A stretch of DNA of 64,000 bases from Piliocolobus tephrosceles (Eukaryota; Chordata; Mammalia; Primates; Cercopithecidae): the NCBI RefSeq assembly GCF_002776525.5, contig NC_045435.1, positions 128,115,030-128,179,029 on the forward strand, read 5' to 3'. Made by a program: the position numbers and the translations under genes. The notes under the pieces were generated by a model. That model had not been told where the DNA came from, did not search any database, and saw nothing but the letters and a program-made list of their open reading frames with translations. Below, one piece after another: positions 1 to 12,286 of the stretch. Position 1 is the first letter of the stretch. Each line of letters opens with the position of its first letter.

Positions 1-2517
1 CTGAGTGGAATGCACACATCACCAAGTGGTTTCTCAGAAAGCTTCTCTCCAGTTTTTATCTGACTGTATTTCCTATTTTACCATAGGCCCGAATGTGATC
101 CCAAATATCCCTTCGTGGATCCACCCACGAGGAAGTTTCCAAGCTGCATATTGTGAAGAAAGCTTCATCTATGTGAGAGGAATAAACATAGCAAAATGCA
201 GTTTCGTTGAAAGCTTCTTTCCAGTTTTTATCTGAAGATATTTGCTTTTTCCCCAGAGTTCAGAATGTGCTCCCGAACATCCCTTCGTGGAACCGTCCAT
301 GACAATTTCCAAGCTGCATAATTTAAACAAAGCTTTATGTATGTGAGATGATTACAGATATCACAGAGTCATTTCCTAGAAAGCTTCTTTCCAGTTTTTG
401 TGTCAGGCTCTTTCCCTTTTCACCATCGGCTTCAATATGCTCCCGAATGGCACTTCGTATCTGTTTCTCCAAAAGGGTTTCCCTGATGCTGCATGAGAAG
501 AGAGGTATAACACGGTGACTGGAATGCACATATTGCAAAGCAGTTGCTCAGAAGGTTTCTCTGCAGGTTTCATCGGAAGATGTTTCCTCGCTCACCACAA
601 GCCTCCGGGCGACACTAAATATTACTTCACAGATACTTCAAAGAGAGAGTTTCGAAACTGGGCAACATAGAGTAAGCATTAACTCTGTGAAGTGAATGCA
701 CATATCAAACAGCAGATTCTTGGAATGCTTCTTCCTTGATTTTATTTCAGTATATTTCACTATTCGCCATAGTCCTCAATGCATTCCAAAATATCACTTT
801 TTCAGTTTCACAGGAACAGTGTTGAAACACTGCCTTGTGAGAAAAGAGTTACAACTCCCTGAGTGGAATGCATACATCACAAAGAAGTTTCTCAGAAAGC
901 TTCTATCCAGTTTTTATCTGAAGATATCTCCTCTTTCACCATAGGCGTGAATGTGCTCCCTAATGTCCCTTCTCTGATCTGTGCATGACGGAGGTTCCAA
1001 ACTGCGTAATACAATTAAAGTTTTAACTATGCAAGGAGAATAAATATATCTAACACAAAGCAGTTTCACAGAAATCTTCTTTCCGGTTTTTGTCTGAGAA
1101 TATTTCTTTTTTCATCATAGTTGACTCCCGAACATCTCTTGGTAGCTTTCTCTCCAAAAGGGATTCCGGATTCCTCTAGGAGAAGAAAGCTATCTTACTG
1201 TGAGTGGAATGCACACGTCACAAAGCAGGTCCTCAGAAAGCTTTGCTCCAGTTTCTATCTGAAGACGTTTCCTTTCTCACCGTAAACCTCAAAGCCCTCC
1301 AGGGGATCCCTCCACAGACTAAGCAAAAACAGTGTTATGATACAGCTGAATGCAAAGAGAAGCTTAACATGGTGAGCGGAATTCACGTGACACAGACCAG
1401 TTTCACAGAAAACTTCCTTCTGGTTTCTCTCTGAGGTTATTTCTTTTTCAGGATATTCTAAAGAGTGTTTCCAAATGTCCTTTCTCAGATTCCACAGAAA
1501 CAGTGATTTCAAACTGCTCAATCCAAAGAATGATTTAACTCTGTGAGATGAATACAAACATCTCAAAGGAGTTGCACAGAAACCTTCTCTCCAATTTTCG
1601 ATGGAAGACATTTCCTTGCCTCACACAGGCCTCTGGTTGCCACTTACTATCCCTTCCCAGAACCCTCAAAGAGTGACTTTGAAACTGATAAAGGTAGAGT
1701 AAGCTTTAACCTGTGAAAAGAATGGACATGTCAAAGAGCAGTTTCTTCGAGTGCTTCTTTCTGTTTTTTATTGGATGACATTTCACTTTTTGCCATAGTC
1801 TTCAATGCGCTCCGAATATCACTCTTTTGGTTTTATAGGAACAGTGTTCACACTGTGCCTTATGAGAAGAAAGTTATAACTCCCTGAGTGGAATGCACAC
1901 ATCACCAAGCAGTTTCTCAGAAACTTCTCCCCAGTTTTTATCTGACTACATTTGCTATACCACCATAGGCCCAAATGTGATCCCAAGTATCCCTTCACGG
2001 ATCTATCTATGAGGGAGTTTCCAACCTGCATAATGTAAGGAAAGCTTCATCTATGTGAGATGAATAAACATAGCAAAAAGCAGGTTCACAGAAAGCTTCT
2101 TACCAGTTTTCATCTGAAGATATTTCCTTTTTCACCCTTGTCTTGAATGTGCTCCCAAAGGTCCCTTCATAGATCCCTCCATGACAGGTTCCAGGCTGTA
2201 TAATATAAAGAAATCTTTATCTATGTGAGATGATTACACATATCACTGAGTAGTTTCCTAGAAAGCTTCCTTCCAGTTTTGGTCTGAGACTATGTCCCTT
2301 TTCACCATCGGCATCAACATGCTCCCGAATAGCTCCTGGTACGTGTTTCTCCAAAAGGGTTTCCCTGACAATGTATGCGAAGAGAGGTATAACACTGTGA
2401 CTGAAATGCACACGTCACAAAGCAGTTCCTCCGAAAGCTTCTCTCCAGTTTCTGTCTGAACATATTTCCTTTTTCACTGTAACCCTAAAAGTGCTCCTGA
2501 ATATCCCATCACACGCT
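1..2517 (+). repeat. HOR copy 1 (starts at monomer 10; two-monomer deletion)
   Basis: The window opens in monomer 10 and runs through 11 and 12. Near 527-540, monomer 13 is joined directly to monomer 2, and monomers 2-13 then follow normally to 2517. The monomer-12 anchor at 350 and the monomer-2 anchor at 534 are 184 bp apart, against 524 bp in copy 3, so 340 bp (two monomers) are missing. Confidence 0.85.
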
Positions 2518-4885
2518 AAACATACACAGGGAGCCGGGCGCTGTGGCTCAAGCCTGTAATCCCAGCACGTTGGGAGGCCAAGGTGGGCGGATCACAAGGT
2601 CAGGAGATCGAGACCATCCTGGCTAACCTGGTGAAACCCCGTCTCTACCAAAAAAAAAAAATACAAAAAAAAAAAAAAAACATACACAGGGTTAGAAAAC
2701 TGCTCAATGAAAAGAGAGGCTTACCTGAGCGAGAAAAATTAAGATGACACAGAGCAGTTTCACAGAAAGCTTCCTTCTGGATTTTACCTGAGGATATTTC
2801 TATCCCCATATTCTAAGGATCGTTCTCAAATGTCCTTCCTCAGATTCCTCTAAAACAGTGATTTCAAGCTGCTCAATCCAAAGAATGGTTTTACTCTAGG
2901 AGACGAATACACACACCGCAAAGCAGTTGTCTGAACGTTTCCTTGCAGGTTTTATCGGAAGGCATTTTCTCGCTCCAAAAAGCCTCCACGTGTCACTAAA
3001 TATTACTTCACAGATTCTTCAAAGACAGAGTTTCGAACTAGGCAACATAGACTAAGTGTTAACTCTTTGAAGTGAATGCACATATCAGAGAGCAGATTAT
3101 TGCAACGCTTCTTCCTCGATTTTATTTCAGTATATTTTACTATTCACCATAGTCCTCAATGCGTTCCGAAATATCACCTTTTCGGTTTCACAGGAACAGT
3201 GTTCAAACACTGCCCTGTGAGAAAAGATGTATAACTCCCTGAGTGGAATGCATACATCACAAATTAGTTTCTCAGAAAGCTTCTATCCAGTTTTTATCTG
3301 AATATATCTCCTCTCTCACCGTAGGCCTGAATTTGCTCCCGAACTTCCTTTCGTGGATCTGTGCATGATGGAGTTTTCAAAATGCGTAATACAATTAAAG
3401 TTTTAACTATACGAGATGAATAAATATATCTAACACAAACCAGTTTCACAGAAATCTTCTTTCCAGTTTTTGTCTGAGGATAATTCCTTTTTCACCATAG
3501 TGGTCACTATACTCCTGAACATCTCTTGGTAGCTTTTTCTCCAAAAGGGTTTCCAGAATCCTCTAGGTGGGTAAAGGTATATTTCTATGAGTGAAATGCA
3601 CAGGTCACACAGCAGCCATCCAGTTTTTATCTGAAGACGTTTCCTTTCTCACCGTAAGCCTCAAAGCCCTCCAGAATATCCCTTCGCAGACTGAACAAAA
3701 ACAGTGTTATGATACAGCTCAGTGAAAAGGAAGCTTAACAGTGTGAACGGAATTCACATGACACAGAGCAGTTTCACAGAAGGCTTCCTTCTGGTTTCTC
3801 TCTGAGGTTATTTCTTTTTCAGGATATTCTAAAGAGGGTTTCCAAAAATCCTTTCACAGATTCCATAGAAATGATGATTTCAAACTGCTCAATCCAAAGA
3901 TTGATTTAAGTCCATGAGATGAATACAAACATCAGAAAAGAGTTGTGCAGTAAGCTTCTCCCTGATTTTCGATGGAAGACATGTCCTTGCCTCATATAGG
4001 CCTCCGGTCGCCACTTACTATCCCTTTGCAGAACCCTCAAAGACCGAGTTTCAAACTGGAAAATCTAGAGTAAGCTTTAACCATGTGAAAAGAATGGACA
4101 TGACAGAGAGCAGTTTCTTCGAGTACTTCTTTCTGTTTTTTATTAGACGACATAACACTTTTTGCCAGGGACTTCAATGTGCTCTGAATATCACTGTTTT
4201 GGTTTTACAGGAACGTTGTTTAAACTGTGACTTACGAGAAGAAAGTTAAAATTCCCTGATTAAAATGCTCACATCACCAAGCAGTTTCACAGAAAGCTTC
4301 TCTCCAATTTTTATCTGACCATATTTCCTATTTCACCATACACCCAATGATCCCAAATATCCCTTCGTGGATCCATCCATGAGGGAGTTTCCAAGCTGCA
4401 TAATGTAAAGAAAGCTTCATCTATGTGAGATGAAAAAACAGAGCAAAAAGCAGACTCACAGAAAACTTCTTTCCTGTTTTTATCTGATGATATTTCCTTT
4501 TTCACCATAGTCCTGAATGTGCTCACAAAGGTCCGTTAGTGGATTCGTCCATGAGAATTTCCATGTTGCGTAATGTAAAGAAAGCTTATCTATGTGAGAT
4601 GATTACACATGTCACAGAGTAGTTTCCTAGAAAGCATCCTCCCAGTTTTTGTCTGAGGCTATCTCCCTTTTCGCCTTCGACATCAACATGCTCCCAAATA
4701 TCACTTGGTACCTGTTTCTACCAAAGGGTTTCCCCGACGCTGTAAGAGAAGAGAGGAGTAGCACTGTGAGTGGAATGCACATGTCCAAAGCAGTTCCTCC
4801 GAAAGCTTCTCTTCAGTTCCGGTCTGAACATATTTCCTTTGTCACCGTTAGCCTCAAAGTGCTTCTGAATATCCCATCACATGCT
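2518..4885 (+). repeat. HOR copy 2 (interrupted by half-Alu)
   Basis: Without the 160-bp Alu insertion and its duplicated target, this copy is 2,208 bp. A deletion of about 17 bp near 3611-3620 in monomer 6, which removes part of the CTCAGAAAGCTTCT core, accounts for the shortfall. Variant class A. Confidence 0.88.
2532..2677 (+). mobile_element. Half-length Alu (left arm only), AluY-like
   Basis: The sequence starts at the Alu 5' end (GCCGGGCGCTGTGGCTCAAG) and keeps the B-box area and the Y-type GGAGATCGAGACCATCCTGG. It ends in the central A-rich linker as CTACC-A(n)-TACA-A(n), with no right arm. It is flanked by a perfect 14-bp target-site duplication, AAACATACACAGGG, at 2518-2531 and 2678-2691, so it inserted as a half element instead of being cut later. 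CTCAAGCC in place of CTCACGCC is, as I recall it, common in Old World monkey AluY lineages. The element has no coding capacity and would have moved using L1 machinery. Confidence 0.93.
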
Positions 4886-6589
4886 AAACATGCAAAGGGT
4901 TAGAAAACTGCTCAATGAAAAGCAAGGCTTATCTGACGGAGAGGAATTAAGACGACACAGAGCAGTTTCACAGAAAACTTCCTTCTGGATTTTACCTGAG
5001 GATATTTCTTTCTCCATATTCTAAGGATCATTCCGAAATGTCCTTACTCAGATTCCACAAAAACAATGATTTCAAGCTGCTCAATCAAAAGAGTGCTTTA
5101 ACACTATGAGACGTATACACACATCGCAAAGCAGTGGCTCATAACGTTTCTCTGCAGGTTTCATCGAAAACGTTTCCTCGCTCACCACAAGCCTCCGGGC
5201 TTTACTAAATAGCCCTTCAAATATTCTTCAAACACAGAGTTTCAAAACTGGGCACCATAGAGTAAGCATTAACCCTGTGAAGTGAATGAACAAATCAGAG
5301 AGCAGATTACTGCACAGATTCTTCAAAGACAGAGTTTCGAAACTGGGCAACATAGAGAAAGCATTAACTCTGTGAAATGGATGTACATAGAAGAGAGCAG
5401 ATTCTTGGAAGGCTTCTTCCTCGATTGTATTTCAGTATATTGCACTATTCGCCATAGTCCTCAATGCGTTCCGAAATATCACTTTTTCAGTTTCACAGAA
5501 ACAGTGTTCAAACAGTGCCTTGTGAGAAAAGAGGAATAACTCCCTGTGTGGAATACATACATCACAAAGTAGTTTCTCAGAAAGCTTCTATCCAGTTTTT
5601 ATGTGAAGATATCTCCTCTTTCACCATAGGTTTGAATGTGCTCCCGAACATCCCTTTGTGGATCTGTGCATGATGGAGTTTCCAAACTGCATAATATAAT
5701 TAAAGTTTAAACTACACGAGACGAATAAATAAATCTAACACAAAGCAGTTTCTCAGAAATCTTTCCAGGTTTTGTCTGAGGATATTTCCTTTTTCACCAT
5801 AGTTGTCACTATACTCCCGAATAGCTCTTGGTACCTTTTTCCCCAAAAGGGGTTCCAGAACCCTCTAGGAGAAGAAAGGTATATTTATGTGAGTGGAATG
5901 CACATGTCACAAAGCAACTCCTCAGAAAGCTTCTCTCCAGTTTCTATCTGAAGACGTTCCCTTTCTCACCATAAGCCTCAAAGCCCTCCAGAATATCCCT
6001 TCACAGAATAAACAAAAACAGTGTTATGATACAGCTCAATGAAAAGAGAAGCTTAACTGTGTGAGCGGAATTCACTTGACACAGGACAGTTTCACAGAAA
6101 GCTTCCTTCTGCTTTCTCTCTGAGGTTATTTCTTTTTCCGGATATTCTAAAAAACGTTTCCAAATGTCCTTTCTCAGATTCCACAAAAAGAGTGATTTGA
6201 AACTGCTCAATCCAAAGAATGATTTAACTCCATGAGATGAATACAAACATCACAAAAGAGTTGTGCAGAACGCTTCTCTCCAATTTTTGATGGAAGACAT
6301 TTCCTTGCCTCATGCAGGCCTCCGGTCACCACTTACTATCCCTTCGCAGAAGCCTCAAAGACAGACTTTCATACTGGGAAATGTAGAGCAAGCTTTAACC
6401 CTGTGAAAAGAATGGACATTCTGAGAGCAGTTTCCTCTCGTGCTTCTTTCTGTTTTGCTTTAATCGACATTTCATTTTTTGCCATAGTCTTCAATGTGCT
6501 CTGAATATCACTGTTTTGGTGTTACAGGAAGAGTGTTAAACTGTGCCTTAAGAGAAGAAAGAAGTCCCTGATTAAAATGCTCACATCAC

Positions 6590-7688
6590 ACATCTACAGC
6601 CATCTGATCTTTGACAAACCTGAGAGAAACAAGAAATGGGGAAAGGATTCCCTATTTAATAAATGGTGCTGGGAAAATTGGCTAGCCATAAGTAGAAAGC
6701 TGAAATGGATCCTTTCCTTACTCCTTATACGAAGATTAATTCAATATGGATTAGAGACTTAAATGTTAGAACTAATACCATAAAATCCCTAGAAGAAAAT
6801 CTAGGTAGTACCATTCAGGACATAGGCATGGGCAAGGACTTCATGTCTAAAACACCAAAAGCAACGGCAGCAAAAGCCAAAATTGACAAATGGGATCTCA
6901 TTAAACTAAAGAGCTTCTGCACAGCAAAAGAAACTACCATCAGAGTGAACAGGCAACCTACAGAATGGGAGAAAATTTTTGCAATCTACTCATCTGGCAA
7001 AGGGCTAATATCCAGAATCTACAAAGAACTCAAACAAATATACAAGAAAAAAACAAACAACCCCATCAAAAAGTGGGGAAAGGATATGAACAGATATTTC
7101 TCAAAAGAAGACATTCATACAGCCAACAGACACATGAAAAAATGCTCATCATCACTCGCCATCAGAGAAATGCAAATCAAAACCACAATGAGATACCATC
7201 TCACACCAGTTAGAATGGCAATCATTAAAAAATCAGGAAACAACAGGTGTTGGAGAGGATGTGGAGAAATAGGAACACTTTTACACTGTTGGTGGGATTG
7301 TAAACTAGTTCAACCATTATGGAAAAGAGTATGGCAATTCCTCAAGGATCTAGAACTAGATGTACCATATGACCCAGCCATCCCACTACTGGGTATATAC
7401 CCAAAGGATTATAAATTATTCTACTACAAAGACACATGCACACATATGTTTATTGCGGCACTATTCACAATAGCAAAGACTTGGAATCAACCCAAATGTC
7501 CATCACTGACAGACTGGATTAAGAAAATGTGGCACATATACACCATGGAATACTATGCAGCCATAAAAAAGGATGAGTTTGCGTCCTTTGTAGTGACATG
7601 GATGCAGCTGGAAACCATCATTCTTAGCAAACTATCACAAGAAGAGAAAACCAAACACCGCATGTTCTCACTCATAGGTGGGAACTGA
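6590..7688 (+). pseudogene. ORF2: L1 ORF2 C-terminal fragment
   Basis: This is the remnant of the L1 endonuclease/reverse-transcriptase protein, beyond the catalytic domain. The first part (HLIFDKPERNKKWG) reads in one frame to about 6700. There a one-base loss within CTGAAATGGATCC moves the reading into the frame of the 327-codon open stretch at 6705-7688. That stretch holds the C-terminal cysteine-rich segment (CWRGCG...LLHCWWDC, about residues 182-198) and ends in GGN followed by the stop, as intact L1 ORF2 does. It has no endonuclease or polymerase motifs because of 5' truncation, and it is not functional. Confidence 0.93.
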
Positions 7689-7979
7689 AAAATGAGATCA
7701 CTTGGACTCGGGAAGGGGAACATCACACACTGGGGCCTATCATGGGGAGGTGGGAGGGGGGAGGGATTGCACTGGAGACTTATACATGATATAAATGATG
7801 AATTGATGGGTGCTGACGAGTTGATGGGTGCAGCACACCAACATGGCACAAGTATACATATGTAACAAACCTACACGTTATGCACATGTACCCTAGAACT
7901 TAAAGTATAATAAAAAATGAAATAAAAAATAAAAAATATAAAAAAATAAAAAAAATTGAAGTGAAATGCAAAAAAAAAA
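6590..7979 (+). mobile_element. 5'-truncated L1 insertion
   Basis: This is the last ~1.4 kb of an L1: the 3' part of ORF2, the 3' UTR, and an A-rich tail. Flanking 16-bp target-site duplications lie at 6574-6589 (AAAATGCTCACATCAC) and 7980-7995 (one C-to-T difference). The complementary target TTTT/AA fits the usual L1 endonuclease preference. The polyadenylation signal AATAAA is at 7909-7914. The 3' UTR carries the doubled ATTGATGGGTGC / GTTGATGGGTGC segment, the same diagnostic arrangement as in the full-length L1 at 55711-62057, so both belong to one L1PA-grade family. Its tail contains a non-A island (see findings). Confidence 0.95.
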
Positions 7980-8612
7980 AAAATGCTCATATCACCAAGC
8001 AGATTTACAGAAAGCTTCTCTCCAGTTTTTGTCTGACTATATTTCCTATTTCACCATAGGCCCGAATCTGATCCCAATATCCCTTCGTGGACCCATCCAC
8101 TAGGGAGTTCCCAAACTGCGTAATGTAAAGAAAGCTTCATCTATCTGAGATGAATAAACATAGCAAAAAGCAGATTCACAGAAAGATTCTTTCCAGTTTT
8201 TATCTGAAGATATTTCGTTTTTCACCATAGTTCTCAATGTGCTCCTGAAGGTCCCTTCGTGGATCCATCTGTGAGAATTTCCAAGCTGCGTAATGTAAGG
8301 AAAGCTTTATCTATGTGAGATGATTACACATATCACAGAGTAGTTTCCTAGAAAGCATCCTTCCAATTTTTGTATGAGGCCATTTCCCTTTTCACCTTCG
8401 TCATCAACATGCTCCCCCCCCCAATATCAGTTGGTACCTGCTTGTCCAAAAGGGTTTCCCCGATGCTGTATGAGAAGAGAGGTAAAACAGGGTGACCAGA
8501 ATGCACACGTCACAAAGTAGTTCCTCCGAAAAATTCTCTCCAGTTTCGCCCTGAACATGTTTCCTTTTTCACCATCAGCCTCAAAGTGCTCTCGAATATC
8601 CCATCACACGCT

Positions 8613-10828
8613 AAACATACACAGGGTTAGAAAACTGCTCAATAAAAAAGAGGCTTAAATGAGTGAGGGGAATTAAGACGACACAGAGCAGTTTCACAGA
8701 AAGCTTCCTAATGGATTTTTCCTGAGAATATTTCTTTCTCCAAAATATAAGGATCATTCCCGAATGTCCTTCCTCAGATTACACAAAAAAAAGTGATTTC
8801 AAGCTGCTCAATCCAAAGAATGGTTTAACTCTAGGAGACGAATACACCCATCACAAAGCAGTTGCTCAGAAAGTTTCTCTGCAGGATTCATCGAAAGACG
8901 TTTCCTTGTTCACCAGAAGTGTCCGGGCATCACTAAATATCCCTTCACTGATTCTTTGAAGACAGAGTTTTGAAACCGGGCAAGATTAATTCTGTGAAGT
9001 GAATGCACATATCAGAGAGCAGATTCCTGGAATGTTTCCTCCTCGTTTGAATTTCAGTATATTTCACTATTCCCCATAGTCCTCAATGCACTCCGAAATA
9101 TCACTTTTTCGGTTTCACAGGAACATTGTTCAAACGCTGCCTTGTGAGCAAAGAAGTATAACTCCCTGAGTGGAATGCATGCATCAGAAAGTAGTTTCTC
9201 ACAAAGCTTCTATTCATTTTTATATGAAGATATCTCCTCTTTCATCGTAGGCCTAAATGTGCTCGCGAATGTTCCTTCGCAGATCCTTGCATGACGGAGT
9301 TTCCAAACTGTGTAATATAATTAAAGTTTTAACTATCTGAGATTAATAAATGTATCTAAAACAAAGCAGCTTCACAGAAATCTTCTTTCCATCATTTGTC
9401 TGAGGATTATTTTTTTTCAAGATAGCCCTCCCTGTACTTCCGAAGATCTCTTTGTAGCTCTTTCTCCAACAGGGATTCCGGAATCCTATAGGAGAAGAAA
9501 GGTATATTTCTGTGAGAGGAATGCACATGTCACGACACAGCTCCTCAGAAAGCTTCTCTCCAGTTTCTATCTGAAGACGTTTCCTTTCTCACCATAAGCT
9601 TCAAAGCGCTCCTGAATATCCCTTCTCAGACTAATCAAAAACAGTGTTATGATACAGCTCAATGAAAATAGAAGCTTAACTGTGTGAGCAGAATTCACGT
9701 GACACAGAGTAGTTTCACAGAAAGCTTCCTTCTGGTTTCTCTCTGAGGTTATTTGTTTTTCAGGATATTCTAAGGAGCATTTCCAAATGTGCTTTCTCAG
9801 ACTCCACAGAAATAGTGATTTCAAACTGCTCAGTCCAAAGAATGATTTAACTCTAATAGATGAATACAAACATCAGAAATAGTTGTGGAGAAAGCTTCTC
9901 TCCAATTTTCGATGGAAGACATTTCCTTGCTCGACACAAGCCTCTGGTTGCCACTTACTATCCCTTCACTGAAACCTCAAAGACTGACTTTCAAACTGGG
10001 AAATGAAGAGAATGCTTTATCCCATTCTAAAGAATGGACATGACAGGGAACAGTTTCTTGGAGTGCTTCTTTCTGTTTTTCTTTGACCACATTTCACTTT
10101 TTGCCATAATCTTGAATGTGCTCCTAATATCACACTTTTGATTTCACAAAAACAGTGTTCAAACTGTGCCTTATGAGAAGAAAGTTATAACTCCCTGAGT
10201 GGAATGCACACATCACCAAGCAGTTTCTCAGAAAGCTACTTTCCAGTTTTTATATGCCTATATTTCCTATTGCACCATAGGCCCAAAGGTGATCCCAAAT
10301 GTCCCTTTGCAAATTCATCCATGAGGGAACTTCCAAGTTGCGTAATGTAAAGTAAGTTACATCTATGTGAGATGAATAAACAGAGCAAAAAACAGACTCA
10401 CAGAATGCTTCTTTCAAGTTTTTATCTGAAGATATTTCCTTTATCACCATAGTCTGGAATGTGCTCCCGAAAGTCCCTTTGTGGATCCGTCCATGACAGT
10501 TTCCAACTCCGTAATGTAAAGAAACCTTTATCTATGTGAGATGCTTACACGTATCACAGAGTAGTTTCCTAGAAAGGTTCTTTCCAGTTTTTGTCTGTGG
10601 CTATTTCCCTATTCACCATCAGCATCAACATGCTCCTGAATGTCACTTGGTACCTGTTTCTCAAAAAGGGTTTCCGCAATGCTGTATGAGAAGAGAGGTG
10701 TAACACTGTGAGTGGAATGCACACATCACAAAGCAGTTCCTCCAAAAGCTTCTCTCCAGTTCCTGTCTGAACATATTTCCTTTTTCACCGTTAGCCTGAA
10801 AGTATTTCCAAATATCTCATAACATGCT
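8613..10828 (+). repeat. HOR copy 4
   Basis: This copy is 2,216 bp. It carries a 12-bp deletion in monomer 3 (GGGCAAGATTAATTCTGTG near 8979) that recurs at 62083-62102 in copy 25. It also has GATTAATAAAT, CCTATAGGAG and a run of A's in ATTACACAAAAAA, each shared with copy 25. Monomer 12 of the preceding copy has a nine-C run near 8412. Confidence 0.88.
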
Positions 10829-12286
10829 AAACATACAAAGGGCTAGAAAACTGCTCAATGAAAAGAGAGGCTTATCTGAGGGAGAGGAATTAAGAGAACA
10901 CAGAGCAGTTTCACAGAAAACTTCCTTCTGGATTATACCCCAGGATATTTCTTTCCCCATATTCTGAGTATTGTTCCGAAATGTCCTTACTCAGATTCCA
11001 CAAAAACAGTGATTTCAAGCTGCTCAATCCAAAGAATGGTTTAACTCTATGAAACGAATACAAACATCGCAAAGCAGTTGCTCAGAACGTTTCTCTGCAG
11101 GATTCATCAGAAAACGTTTCCTCGCTCACCGCAAGCCTCCAACGGTCACTAAATATCCCTTCACAGATTCTTCAAAGACAGAATTTCGAAACTGGGCAAC
11201 ATAGAGTAAGCATTAACCCTGTGAAGTGAATGAACAGATCAGAGAGCATCTCCAAATGTCCTTTCTCAGAGTCCACAGAAAGAGTGATTTCAAACTGCTC
11301 AATCCAAAGAATGATTTATCTCTATGAGATGAATACAAACATCACAAAAGAGTTGCACAGAAAGCTTCTCTCCAGTTTTCAACGGAAAACAGTTCCTTGC
11401 CTCACATAGGCCTCCAGTTGCCACTTACCATTCCGTCCCAGAACCCGCAAAGACCGGCTTTGAATCTGGCATTTGTAGAGTAAGCTTTCACCAGTGAAAA
11501 GAATGGACATTTCAGAGAGCTGTTTCTTCCAGTGCATCTTTCTGTTTTTTTTGGACAACATTTCACTTTTTGCGAGAGTCTTCCATGTGCTCCTAATATC
11601 ACTCTTTTGGTAGTGTTGAAACTATGCCTTACGAGAAGAAATTCATAACTCTCTGAGTGGAATGCACACATCATCAAGCAGTTTCTCAGAAAGCTACTTT
11701 CCAGTTTTTATATGACGATATTTCCTATTTCACCATAGGCCCAAATGTGATCCCAAATATCGCTTCACGAATGCATCCACGAGGAAATTTCCAAGCTGCG
11801 TAATGTGAAGGAAGCTTCATCTGTGTGAGATGAATAAACACAGCAACAAGCAGATTCACAGAAAGCTTCTTTAAAGTTTTTATCTGAAGGTATTTCCTTT
11901 TTCACCCTAGTCCTGAATATGCTCCCGAAAGTTCCTTCTGGATCCGTGCATGACAGTTTCCAAGCTGCATAATGTAAAATACGCTTTATCTATGTGAGAT
12001 AATTACACGTATTACTGAGTAGTTTCCTAGAAAGCTTCTTTCCAATTTTTGTCTGAGGCTATTTCCCTTTACACCATCGGCATCAACATCCTCCCAAATA
12101 TCACCTGGTACCTGTTTATTCAAAAGGGTTTCCCGGATGCTGTATCAGAAGAGAGGTATAAAACTGTGACTGGACTGCACATGTCACAAAGGAGTTTCTC
12201 GGAAAGCTTCTCTCCAGTTTCGGTCTGAACATATTTCCTTTTTCACCATTAGCCTCAAAGTGCTCCCGAATATCCCATCACACACC
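10829..12286 (+). repeat. HOR copy 5 (4.5-monomer deletion)
   Basis: The copy is only 1,458 bp. Monomer 3 breaks off at AGAGAGCA (about 11248) and continues as TCTCCAAATGTCC, which belongs to the second half of monomer 7. About 766 bp are missing. The two parental sequences share AGAGCA at the joint, so this is a short-homology, out-of-register deletion. Confidence 0.88.

Larger units (their letters stand above)
4886..8612 (+). repeat. HOR copy 3 (95-bp duplication, L1 insertion)
   Basis: The copy spans 3,727 bp. Removing the 1,406-bp L1 insertion and a 95-bp internal duplication leaves 2,226 bp, a normal HOR. The duplicated unit begins at ATTCTTCAAA near 5224 and again near 5319, and covers the monomer 2/3 boundary. 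The upstream GATTAAAATGCTCACATCAC variant that served as the L1 target is shared with copy 2. Confidence 0.88.

Noticed and set aside
8409..8421. Run of nine C's in monomer 12
   Set aside because: A simple slippage event, or a sequencing error, in one copy; no structure around it.
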